DNA of 64,000 nt from Gyrodactylus bullatarudis (Eukaryota > Platyhelminthes > Monogenea > Gyrodactylidea > Gyrodactylidae), in NCBI GenBank assembly GCA_012064415.1, contig SSNU01000327.1, positions 124,001 to 188,000 on the forward strand, in the 5' to 3' direction. Numbering within the stretch: the stretch's first letter is position 1; each line of letters opens with the position of its first letter. Below, piece after piece: positions 33,712 through 44,269 of this stretch. The notes beneath the pieces were generated by a model. It was not told the origin of the DNA, searched no databases, and saw only the letters and a program-made list of their open reading frames with translations. A program made the translations under genes and the position numbers.

Positions 33712-35812
33712 GTGAAAACTCCAATCATGAAAAACTCCCAGAAAGATTTCTTAGACAAAAATGAGCATGATAAACTTAGAAAAATCGAAAAATTTAAAAA
33801 TTGTAGATACCTTAGAATAGATCTAAATTTGTATAAGAAATATGATAAAACTTTAGGAAAATTATTTGCCCAAATTTTCAGTTTTAATACTTTTTATTTT
33901 TTTAAAGAAACTAATTTTGAGAACATTGTTAATCTATCTTCTAAAGACTTCTCAAATAATACATTAGAATTTTTAAATAAAGGGTTAAGTTTTAATTTAA
34001 GACCTATAAAAAATGACATTAAAAAAACTCTTTGCGATGTTTTACCCATACGTTATAAGATTACTGAAAATAGGAGGACGGTTTTTGAGGAAGAAATTTT
34101 CGAAACCATTAGAAATAGGAAAAGAGACAAAAATTTTTTCATAAGTAGAATAGATAAAAATGCCCTAAACGAAATCAGGATGAAAAATGTTTACATTAAC
34201 ATCGCTGACAAGGGAGGAGGTATTGTTATCTTAGATAGGATTGAGTATATAAATAAAATGGAAGAAGTTCTGGGGTATCCTAACACATAGTTTAAGTAAT
34301 GAAAACACAATGGGTAACATTAATATAGAGATAAATAAGTTGTTTTTAAAATTTCTGAGTTTTAAGTACCCAGAGATTGTCCCTAAAACAAACAAATGTA
34401 GTAGTTGTTTTGGTTTAGTTAAAATTCATAAGGAAAATAAACCTTTGTAATAATTATAATTAATACTAAAAATACATCTGCACATAAGTTAGGAACAAAA
34501 ATCAATGAGTTACTTAAGGAAAGCAGAATATTGGTGAACATATGAAACATTGTGTTACCAACTCATACTCTGCAAAAGATAGAATAAAAGAGGTAAATAT
34601 AAATAATAATGAAAAATTATATAGTTTAGATGTAGAGTCTATGTATACTAACATTCCAATTGATCAAGCCCTGGATGTGTTGAATGATATTCTAACTTTT
34701 CCTGGAGATTTGAACAACCAGAAAAAAAGATTTTGTGATTAAAGCTTCTAAAATATGTCTAAATCCTACTATTTTTAGATTTAATCAGAAGTTTTATATT
34801 CAAAAATTTGGTTTAGCTATGGGAAATCCTTTATCTCCAACAATAGCGAATATATTCATGACTAGAATAGATAAAATACTTATTAAGGAAATAAGGCCAA
34901 AATTACTCATAAGGTACTTAGATGACTATTTAGTAATATCGAAGGCTACTAATCGACAAATAAGTATAGCTATATCTAAAATAGGAAGGGAATATAGAAC
35001 CATAAAATTGACAACAGAAAAAGAGGAAGATAACTCTCTTAATTTTCTAGATATGAAACTAATGAGAACAGAAGCTGAAATCCAAACTCGAGTATACAGA
35101 AAACCTACAAATAAAAATATAATTATGAATTATTATTCATATGCACCTCGAAAATATAAACTAAATACATTACAAGGGGAAATTTTAAGAACACTAAGAT
35201 TATGTGATACTTGTTTTTTAAGAGAAGATTTAGAAATACTTATTTTTATTTTTCAGAAAAATGGTTACCCAGATGGTTTAATAAATAGTTTTATTGTTAG
35301 TACAAAAGATAAATTGATAATAATAATTTTAATAATTTTGTTTTTGATTTTAATAATATTGTTTTAATGGATTTTTCACAGTTAAGTATTGATATATCTT
35401 CAGTTTTAAAAAAATTTGGTATTAAGACTATTTTTAGGTTAGGTAATAAAACAGGAAAATTTTTGACTGAAAAACAAAATTTAGATCTAGATGAGATTTA
35501 AGGCATTTATAAAATAACTTGTTCGTGCGAAAAATCATACATAGGTCGTACCGTAAGAAATTTTGAAATTAGGTGTAGAGAGCATAAGAAGGCTTTAGAA
35601 AAAGTACAGGTAGACAAATCAGCACTAGCTAAACACTGGGCTGACAATCCAGATCATATTATAGATTTTAATAACGTAAAAAGTCTAGGAAACATGAGAA
35701 ATAAGTATAAAAGTATGATTTTGGAATCTATAGAGATTAAACTAAACGAGGTTGTTAATGGTAATAAGACGGATATAAATATTGGAAATCGTTGGTTAGA
35801 ATTGATTGATTA
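33712..35812 (+). mobile_element. Penelope-like retroelement (RT + GIY-YIG), frame-broken
   Basis: Ordered pieces on the plus strand: N-terminal region 33712-34288 with NIADKGGGIVILDRIEYINK; RT palm start 34542-34742 (LYSLDVESMYTNIPID); RT core 34735-35367 with FGLAMGNPLSPTIANIFM and the catalytic RYLDDYLV, then NSLNFLDMKL; GIY-YIG domain about 35500-35812 (GIYKITCSCEKSYIGRTVRNF, R-E-H, then NRWLELID before the stop). Stops and frameshifts separate the parts (for example near 34290, 34445, 34740, 35360), so it is inactive, although the RT core itself reads openly. Penelope-type RT lacks the YMDD form and uses YxDD, as here. Confidence 0.88.
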
Positions 35813-35882
35813 AAGTTGAGAAGAAATCTGATTGGTTTAATGTTTTGATTGGACACACAAGGTTTTAAGTATCTTAAGTTTT

Positions 35883-36338
35883 TTGAAAAATCTCACGCCA
35901 GAAGAAGAATACGACATGTATTCGAAATATTGTGTGAGTCCTAACTGTTTTTATCAGGGTAATCTAAATGTTTTTTATTCTAATCTTTATTTTAATTTTC
36001 CTTCAAGTGATGAATTATATTATCAGAGTTATTACTCTAATAATTCTGATTATTGTAACAATCACTATAATTTTTATAATCCTTGCTCTTTAAGAAATAC
36101 TACACACTTTTCTCCTGTTTCTACAAACAGACCAATACAAGCCAGAAGACAACATAGTCAGGCAGCAAGTGAACAACGTTATAAACAATCTATGCCGAAC
36201 AGCTCCCTGAAGAACTACTTGGTTCAAAATTATGATTACAATGCTCTATTTGGGACCTTCCATTGGTTCATTTTGGCTTCGCAACTTCTTTCAGAAGGGT
36301 GGAGAGCTTGCTGTGAAATTCATCTCTTGATCTGCTAA
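35883..36338 (+). CDS. Asn/Tyr-rich ORF, probably a Penelope-associated upstream ORF
   Basis: The 151-codon frame starts around KNLTPEEEYDMYSKY, is rich in Tyr, Asn and Ser (YYQSYYSNNSDYCNNHYNFYN), and runs into the palindrome beginning at about 36233, where its natural sequence is probably lost. Beyond the palindrome centre a second frame ends KRIRYSGKLQIDNFLKRQK then stop (about 36655), resembling the TIDAFLTAPKR tail at about 21880. Both tails sit just upstream of the conserved hairpin, so this may be an accessory ORF of the Penelope group. Function unknown. Confidence 0.35.
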   Translation: MKNLTPEEEYDMYSKYCVSPNCFYQGNLNVFYSNLYFNFPSSDELYYQSYYSNNSDYCNNHYNFYNPCSLRNTTHFSPVSTNRPIQARRQHSQAASEQRYKQSMPNSSLKNYLVQNYDYNALFGTFHWFILASQLLSEGWRACCEIHLLIC

Positions 36339-36762
36339 TTACTTTTGCCTTTTGAGAAAGTTGTCAATTTGTAACTTCCCACTGTACCTTATTCGTTTTC
36401 TTTTGGTTGTAGAGCAGTTTTTCCTTTCTCTGAAGCTGATAATCTTCTCTCTCAAATCCAGTGTACAGCCCCAGCAACTATTACGGAATTGGCAAAATGT
36501 GAAACCAGTGAGAAGTCAACAATAGTTGATAATCAAATTACCAGTCAACCTGTAATTAGTGATAAAAGAGAAAGGAAAAACTGCTCTACAACCAAAAGAA
36601 AACGAATAAGGTACAGTGGGAAGTTACAAATTGACAACTTTCTCAAAAGGCAAAAGTAATTAGCAGATCAAGAGATGAATTTCACAGCAAGCTCTCCACC
36701 CTTCTGAAAGAAGTTGCGAAGCCAAAATGAACCAATGGAAGGTCCCAAATAGAGCATTGTAA
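36233..36762. repeat. Inverted repeat with ~195-bp arms
   Basis: The arms at about 36233-36430 and 36568-36762 appear identical (outer ends ATTACAATGCTCTATTTGGG and its reverse complement), with a ~137-bp spacer. The right arm holds the natural end of an ORF (LQIDNFLKRQK); the left arm is its inverted copy. It directly precedes a Penelope hairpin at 36781. Confidence 0.85.
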
Positions 36763-36780
36763 TAGTATTTATATGTTAAC

Positions 36781-36865
36781 CTGGGTAGAGTCTGAAGAGA
36801 CCCGGCAAAATACAACGTTTATCACTCAAATTTACGCTTGTTGTTCTCTAACCTTCCACATGAGT
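36781..36865 (+). mobile_element. Penelope-like terminal hairpin region (family B)
   Basis: The hairpin CTGGGT ... ACCCGG encloses AGAGTCTGAAGAG and is followed by CAAAATACAACGTTTATCACT and a TTGTTCTCTAAC stretch. The same sequence occurs inverted at about 52030-52115, near the MULE. No reverse transcriptase follows here. Confidence 0.6.
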
Positions 36866-37804
36866 TTAGAATCTAACAATTTTTTCAATGTATTTTAAGA
36901 CAGGATGAAAACGACCTCATATCTAGGTTCGTTTTGCATTAATATATCATATACCAACGTTTCAGAGCAATGGGTTCAAAGATGACGATTTCAAGTTTTT
37001 TTCATAATTCATCGATGAAATTTATACCATTCGATAGAGAATCAAAAATTATATAAGTTTCCACTTTTGTTTCTAGGAAAAACGTAACAGAAAACATTAG
37101 TGGCTGTCTAAAATCAATTTCCAGTTTTATCCACCAACATTTCATTTCTTAAAAATCATCTGAATTCCAGAGCTAGCTTGTGAAGGGATTGACTTGGATG
37201 TAAAACCACTCTGACTCTCACCCCTCTTGTTCCAGAGATTAGAGAGTAATGTTTACACTATTCAACATTGAGCTCAAGCCCTTTCGTCCTTCACCTCATG
37301 CTAGTTATTGTGCGCTTTTATGCCCAAGTTGAATCTTTTTCTCAATCTACCTCAAAATATTCAAGGGGGGGATTGATTACTAAAGGATAACTAAAAGAAT
37401 CTAAAGAAAAGAAAACTTTTCAAATTAGAAATTGCTTCTCCTCTCACACCTGCTAGTTATGCGATTTTTGGCTCGGCTAAATCTTATTCATAACGGTTCA
37501 CACTTATAAGCTGACAATAAACATGAATTTTTTAAATTTATCATTAAAGATCTCTTAAAACTTTACTGATCTGAAATAGTTCACAATATGATCAGACGGA
37601 ATTCCATCCCATGCAATTCGGGCCATATGCATAACTTCCTAATAAAATAATTGAGCGTATAAAAGTTTTAACATATAAATTTTAAATTACTATTATTACT
37701 TTGTAGTATATTGATGAAAATTTATATTGAAATATATCAAAAATTATCAATTTTATCCGGAAGTTATTTTATTGATTAGATACAATTAACTAGAACAATT
37801 ATAA
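36866..37804. other. AT-rich stretch, no gene seen
   Basis: Between the Penelope terminal region and the stop codon of PLA2 gene 4. No ORF or recognisable element edges. Confidence 0.35.
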
Positions 37805-39417
37805 TTATTGAAATTTAACTCTTGAAAAAATTATAGTGTTGCAAGCTCCTCCATTGTTTTCTGTACTATTCTCAATACATGGTAATGTATTATTTCTCAA
37901 AATGAAACATTTTTGTGCTTTTGTTTTGAAGTAAATCCGGCGTATAACGTAGGAGAATTGTCCATTAATATTTTTCAAACAATCATGAAATCTAAAAGAA
38001 ATGTATAATACATGAAATGAAATCTTTCGTGAATTATTAATTTTAATCGATAGCTTTCCTGTGAATAATAAGTACTGACATATACCATACATCTATGTCA
38101 GATACTAGATATTGTTCCTAGGTTTCTATAATCTAATTTCTAAGGAATTAAATACGGGTTTATTTATCTTAGTATAAGTCTTAAATCTAATAAATCTTTA
38201 AATTTCAAACATTATTGTAATTGAATTGAAATGCTCTTACTCCTGATCGCAATCACAGCCGCTGTAAGAATACTCTGTTGGGTTGTAATAGCCGAAATTC
38301 TCTTGTTTTGGCTTAATTTTGAGGGGACATTTATCATGACTTCTACAACATTTATCCGTGTCTACAAAGAATCCAAGATCTTCATCATTTTTAGCTATTC
38401 TACCCGGACCGCACCATTTAGTACCTGGGAATATTTTCCATCTGGAATGTCGACTCTGAAATGGGAAATTATATAATTGGAAATTAGCTTTATGGATATA
38501 AAAATATTACTTTAATAATCTATGATTAAAATTAACATCAATAGTTTTCTGCTAGACGTCTATACCTTTTGCATGTCATTCTGAGAGAAAGTGTTGAACA
38601 AACTGCTATATAATTGTTTTCATTTTGCAAGTCGTGAAAAGGGGGGTTTATTTATATGCCTGAACGTAAAATTTTTTAAAGGTCAAATGTTAAACTCATT
38701 CTGATTGGTTAAAATTTTTGACTAAATTTTTTAAACTTTCTATGTACATAGTGTCTACGACGATAGTGAAACATCACATAACATGATGAGAATGTGAGAA
38801 AAAAAGTTTTGGCCTTGTATAGGAACGGGGGTAACTGGAGGGAATATGCCAAGATGTCTGTGTTCCTTATTCCACAGCCTACCGTTGGGTTCGTAGTGAA
38901 AATGATTTACGCCTACCAAGAGGAGGACATTAATGATTATTCAAGAACTGGAGATTATTACAACATGAGAATTTTAGAAATTAGGGTTGAACAAGCTATA
39001 CGACAGATATTCCTAGATACGATTTCTCAATGTGCCGTACATATTGAAAAATATTATCCTATTATAATAAAAAAATCCGTCATACTATTAATTATACATC
39101 AGGATGGACTGTTGTACATATACTTCTATAAAATTACACTACATTTATACTCCATTTTGTATATCTTTATAATGAAAAAAATTATCTAGCAGTTTGTTCA
39201 ACACTTTCTCTCAACATGACATGCAAAAATGTCGATAATCAAAAGTAGATATGACTGAGAATAAAATACGTTTCGTATTTATAGAAGATAAACATGAATA
39301 TCAAAATTATACAGTTTTATGAAAAATTCATTACTTAATGAAAATAAGATTATTTATTCAATAACTCACATTTAAGCAAGTAAGAAAAATTGAAATAAGA
39401 ATAATAAAGGCTCTCAT
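37805..39417 (-). CDS. Secreted group III phospholipase A2, gene 4 of 5
   Basis: Exon 1 39370-39417 (signal MRAFIILISIFLTCLN), exon 2 38241-38455, exon 3 37805-37991; 450 nt, 149 aa, in phase. The calcium loop reads FPGTKWCGPGRIAK, so the usual Asn after GPG is Arg; the active site is CCRSHDKC with His-Asp intact, then YSYSGCDCDQ. Exon 3 begins FHDCLKNINGQ and has three further cysteines. Intron 1 (914 nt) contains a ~660-bp inverted-repeat element; intron 2 is 249 nt. The loop change could alter calcium binding or only fine-tune it. Probably expressed, not proven active. Confidence 0.87.
38571..39228 (+). mobile_element. Inverted-repeat DNA element in intron 1 of PLA2 gene 4
   Basis: Terminal inverted repeats of ~45 bp: GCATGTCATTCTGAGAGAAA... 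at 38571 and its reverse complement ending ...TGACATGC at 39228, with the core AAGTGTTGAACAAACTGCTA. The outer TTTT/AAAA may be part of the repeat or the target. It contains a plus-strand frame (38794-39189) beginning KKVLALYRNGGNWREYAKM that looks like the helix-turn-helix start of a transposase and then degenerates. Family not identified. Confidence 0.75.
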
Positions 39418-40490
39418 CTTGATTTTTCAATAGTTTCTACAGACAATTTATCAAGTCAATTTTGTAACAATTTAGCCAATAAAAATCATTTCAAATTGCA
39501 ATTCGTTACACAATCTATGTATTAGTTCTACGAGCTCTAAAATATTTCTATTTTGTTATATTCGACGAAATATTTGGATTTTAATACACTGATATGAAAA
39601 TTTCATGACTAATACGAATCAATATATGAGTAACTGTATAGGTCATTCCAATTATGATGATTTAATATTTAACAAATACTCCAATGGCAAGAGTATATAT
39701 CAAAAAGCATAGAATAGTCAGCATAAAAATCTCTTAATAAATAATAAAGCCATTTTATCGTAGGCTTTCATCATGATTAGATGAACATGATGTTGATATT
39801 ATGGATAAATAAATATTTTGAATAGAAATGGTAAAATCTATTGCGTGACTACATCAGTAATATTATGATTTGGGAATGACGCAAAATTTTATTTACGCGT
39901 GTATTACACATAAGCCAATGAAAATCAAGGAGGTTCTTGTGAACTATTCAATTCCTATTATGATCTATTTAGATACATGTATATTCATGTGTATTATTAA
40001 CTTATTATTCTTGATACAAATGTGTATGATGGACGAAACTTACTTTAATCATCTTGATCTCTCAATTCTTATTTGATTAAAAACCAAAGTTTTGCTAGGT
40101 TTATCTAAGCATACCAAACTCACATAAAATTCAGTACCTTGATTCGGTGCATGGGCTTTTTTTTCTATTTTTATCATTATGGGTATCTCAATTCAAAATT
40201 TTCAGTCCAATAAAATCATAGATAGAAAATAATCGAGATGTTTTCGGAGGTATCGGTCACGTGATTGAGATCGATAAGACGAAAGTATCATCATCGTTGT
40301 ATTTTCAGAAATGAATGGATCGTTGGCGCTTATGATCAAATGTATTTGACTGAAAATTTTTACAGAGAGAAATAATTTTATAATTTAAAATTATTTAATT
40401 TAATTTATAAATCATTTTAATCAGGATAAAAATTTGAAAAATATGTCCATACGATTAAAAAATTTATTATCACTTTCAAAAAGTATTTTG
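39418..40490. other. Region between PLA2 genes 4 and 5
   Basis: AT-rich. It holds the presumed PLA2-4 promoter and PLA2-5 3' UTR. The 68-codon frame at 39870-40076 has no family resemblance. Confidence 0.35.
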
Positions 40491-43182
40491 CTAATTAGAG
40501 ATTGTTTGGTTCAAATTCATCATCGGCAGGAAATCTTTCTCGATAAGACAACTTCCATTAAAAGACTGTGTGCAGTTTGTGAATCGACTGGCATCAAAAC
40601 AAGGCGTAAAGATGAAGAATAACATTTTTACCAATCGAGGCATAATACCAGATACATTGTCAAGACATTTACTAAATCTGCATTAAAATATTTTTAATTT
40701 TCCACGAAAATTCTCAAACTGAAAATTTCTTTTGATTTGCGAATAATATAGTTTAACTATTCTTCGGAATTTAATCCACAATGTGCTTCCAATTTTACTT
40801 ATTACAGACAATTGCCAAAGAGTCTTCATGTATAGGAGAATGGAAAACGCGAAAAGAGTTTCATATATAATGAAATGATATAATGTATTCTTCGACCTTA
40901 AACACATCTTAATCTTCAAGTTAATTATAATGAGAACACTTAATACTAATTATCAGAGTCTCAAAAATGACTATTTTTACTAAACTGCACAGGAAGTTGC
41001 ATGGCTTTAAAAATGATAACACAGGGGGTCATGAATTCAAAATTGCGGTAAAAAGTAAAATAATACTGATTCTGGTGTAAAATTTTGCGCATCTGTGCTC
41101 AGATCTGTAAAATTCACTATAATTTCTGAGATAATTGGAAAAAACGGTATTTCCCAAAATTCCAAATTTCCCAAATCTTTAAAATTAATTTTCGCAAAAG
41201 CCGTAAATGTTATTGTATTAATTGTTTCGCAATTAGATGAGAAACTAAATTCTGCGTCGATTGATATGACTTTTGTAGGGGTTGAGTTTTATCGGCTTTC
41301 GGAAATTAACGCGAAATAAAGGTAATGTTCGAATTTTTGGGTTTTTTTTTGTTGAATTTTCACCATGTTTTAGAGAACAAATAGACTTTCCGAAGAGATT
41401 TTTAAAAAATTTTAAAGGCTATCAGGATCAAAATTTTGTGAGCTTTCCGAATCTGCCATTTGTTTTTGGTTATCTAATTCAGAAAAGGTGTAAAAATCGC
41501 ATTTTTGAAATCTGTTTTTAGACAGAGTTTTTCCGTTTTTACGTTTTAAGCTCCCATTATAAGCAAAGCTTGCTTCAAAATCTAGTAGAAAAAAATTCCT
41601 TGCTTTCTGAGATAAACTAACTAAACAATTGTTAAAAACTATTCCTTTGACTTATTTGTATTGCAAGAAAAATTACAAAAATACATTTCTAATTCTAAAG
41701 ATATTTCATTTAAGGCAATTAAAAACTCACCTAACTCTTCAGGAATTGGCGATAAATCCAAATGACCAAGTTCATCTTCTTTAATATTAAAAGAACTTCA
41801 AAATGAGGGGCTGGGTGTCTTATAAGAATGTTATTTGCATGATTTATTACTGACTAAAGTTCATCCTTTCTCAGGCACAAGGTACTAATCAACATTGACG
41901 AATAGAAATGACTCATATGATCAATTCTATGTCTTCAGTGATTGGTTCATTATAATACCCTGTGAATTTTACAGATCTGAGCACAGATTCGGGATCAGCG
42001 CAAAATTTTAAAGAATCAGTTTTATTTTACTTTTTACCGCAATTTTGAATTTTTCATGACCCCCTGTGTAATTAAAGGTTCTAAAGTTGCTTAGTACTCT
42101 GGGTTCCGAAGTTATAACCTACTAAATTCTACTTTTTATTCTTATACTATTTCAACTTTTAAATAACTTTTAGTAACTTAAATTCCCATGCCGTGTTTAG
42201 TTATAAACCCTAATTCTGATTGGTCCTTGAAATCTCGACCAATCAGATTATGCTAAATTCATTGATACAATAATTGAGCGTGGTGAATCCTTTTTTGATT
42301 ATCTAACCGCGTTTCAAAAAGCAATACCCTTATGAATTCACTGTAATATGCGACCGCATGTATCACCTCGTAGAAATTTCAAAACCGATAGATTTAACAT
42401 GATGAAGATTTTTAATAAAAAATTTCAATAAAATGATCAATCATTAATTTTCAAATCCCATTACTTTAAAGTAGATCATGTAATATACTAAAAATAGTAA
42501 TTTATTCTATCGTTTGTATAATATTTTGCGATTTTTAAGCTACTATTTTTGAGACTCTGCTAATTATAATTAAAATTTTTAAGTCTAAAATTTTATATTG
42601 GTATGTGTAGCGGACTAAATTTAAAGAAGCATACATTCAATCGATCCACTATACATGAAACTCTTTTCAAGATATCTCATTTTACTATACATGAAGACAC
42701 TTTGTTAATTTACTGTTTTTCTCTCACTCAATATTAAATAGTCAATCACGATGTGATTTCATCTTGAATTCATAATATGCTCTTCTAGTTTTCTTTAAAA
42801 TCCCTGGCTAAGTGGAAAATTAAACTTGATGTTTAAATTACGCTAGTCATATCCATTAAAAACTGGTGAAACAAATAAACATTACTTTGAATCGCATCTG
42901 CAGTCTGATATTGTAAAAAAATAATAGTTCCAAATGTTATACTTTGTTGTATACGATTCAATATATGTATCACAAAAGTCATGTTCTCTACAGCAGCTGT
43001 CTGTTTCATTAGCTGACCCAAGATCATCATAACTGACAGATAAATTCCCGATGCCGCACCACTTAGTACCTGGCATAATTAGACCCCAGTTACCTAAAAT
43101 ATTATGCTTTAAGGGTGATAATATAGACAGAAGAAGTTAAGTCTTACTGAGTAACTTACATCAAATAAGAAAAGCATTTGAA
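40491..43182 (-). CDS. Secreted group III phospholipase A2, gene 5 of 5 (long intron 2, uncertain 5' end)
   Basis: Exon 3 (40491-40677, FSKCLDNVSGIM ... ending TISN) and exon 2 (42886-43106, LIMPGTKWCGIGN, catalytic CCREHDFC, then SDCRCDS) are separated by a ~2.2-kb intron that hosts a hAT MITE with a nested Harbinger-like MITE. Exon 3 is 187 nt, the same as in genes 3 and 4, and the phases agree. Exon 2 is phase 0 if the acceptor at 43107-43108 is used. Exon 1 is unclear: an ATG frame MLFLFD with a GTAAGT donor (to about 43182) fits in phase but is too short for a good signal peptide. Pro-to-Ile in CGPGN and the weak 5' end make this copy possibly degenerate. Confidence 0.65.
40954..42559. 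repeat. hAT-type MITE, copy 2 (inverted, interrupted)
   Basis: Ends CAGAGTCTC (40954) and GAGACTCTG (42559), with the octamer CTAATTAT on both sides (40946-40953 and 42560-42567). Removing the 1052 bp of inserted MITE plus 3-bp duplication leaves 554 bp, matching the reverse complement of copy 1 (18496-19041). Lies in intron 2 of PLA2 gene 5. Confidence 0.92.
41020..42068. mobile_element. PIF/Harbinger-like MITE nested in the hAT MITE
   Basis: A 1049-bp element with inverted termini CACAGGGGGTCATGAATTCA and the reverse complement ending CCCCCTGTG, ~50 bp or more long. The target TAA is duplicated at 41017-41019 and 42069-42071, as in PIF/Harbinger elements. The uninterrupted copy 1 of the host MITE confirms the insertion point. 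The short frames inside (41095-41521) resemble nothing. Confidence 0.85.
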
Positions 43183-43771
43183 AATGAAAAAAATCTTCGC
43201 TCAAGTTATTTTAATGGAAATTAATAATCGATTGCTAGGTTTGGAAAAATGTATGGAATTCAATTAAATCACCATAGATAGAAATTTTGGTGAAATGTTT
43301 TATTGAAATTGGCATAATTCACTAAGATAAGAGTATATCATCAAATCAAAATTAAAATAAATTTAGATTAATAACTGGTTTCGAAACTTCAGATAGATTA
43401 ACAAAACTATTATTTAGTTATCGTTGATAAAATTTCATTTATAACGGGTTCGTTTAAGCTTTTTAATATTGCCCTATAACTTTTTTATTTATTCAATAAC
43501 TATGAATGATACTGGTTTAATATTTAAGGATAGGTTTATCACTACTATTAATAACATAAGTCCTATTAATAGGTATATGATAGGCTTTTACTTTACTATA
43601 ATATTATATTTTACGAAAATATACGTTCTTGTATTCCGAAAATTTTATTGAACGGTTATGATCGTATTAGAGGGTATAAAAATACCCTTCCATTTATTTG
43701 TAAATAGACAAGCAATTTCCATTCTCGTTGGTCTTTAAAAAAATGTCTATTAAGGTTATGCTTTAAATATA

Positions 43772-44229
43772 TGTAATGACGCAGCATCACGCTTGCCATT
43801 GGGCTTTCGCGTGTTGGTACCGCGGAGTGTTAGCGCGTCAACTTGAGGACATACTGCCTCTTCGCAATCAGTAACATCGGAGGCTATAAGCTCTCCGTTA
43901 GATGAAGAAAGATGTAGATCGTCATTTAGTTTTGTTATATTAACGTTGATGGGTTTTGAAGGTTCAGAGTATAAGCACTCAGTAGCTTTTGATGTAGCAG
44001 GCTGTTTGGCCTTTTTAATGGTTTTTGGGATGATAACCTCTGCGAGGTCTTTGTGTTCACTAACCTTTGAAATAGAAGAAGTATTTTCCATGTTGTATTA
44101 ATGAGTGTATTTTTTAGAATAATCATTTTACAAATTAAGTTAAACAAATTGATTTCTGAATAAATAGTTTTTAAAGTAATTTCTTGTTTTTCTGATTATT
44201 GGTGGTGATTCGATATGAAGGTCACCACA
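43772..44229 (-). repeat. 3' LTR of the Gypsy-like element
   Basis: 458 bp, containing on the minus strand an ORF (start about 44091, MENTSSISKVSEHKD) that runs across most of the LTR and beyond its outer end. The 5' LTR has lost the segment with this ATG through its ~73-bp deletion. Unusually GC-rich at its outer end (ggtaccgcggagtgttagcg). Confidence 0.85.
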
Positions 44230-44269
44230 TTCCCTTCCTTCTGTTGAAGATGGGCCATCTTCATAAGAC

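Noticed and set aside
38231..38476. Plus-strand ORF of 81 codons
   Set aside because: Antisense to PLA2 gene 4 exon 2.
41095..41521. Two overlapping ORFs in the Harbinger-like MITE
   Set aside because: No domain, low-complexity text, inside a non-autonomous element.
42833..43030. Minus-strand ORF in another frame over PLA2 gene 5 exon 2
   Set aside because: Alternative frame; the family motifs are in the overlapping frame ending at 42886.
43672..43690. Short repeated run (gtataaaaatacccttc) as a hairpin or RNA gene
   Set aside because: Too short and isolated; nothing supports a functional RNA.
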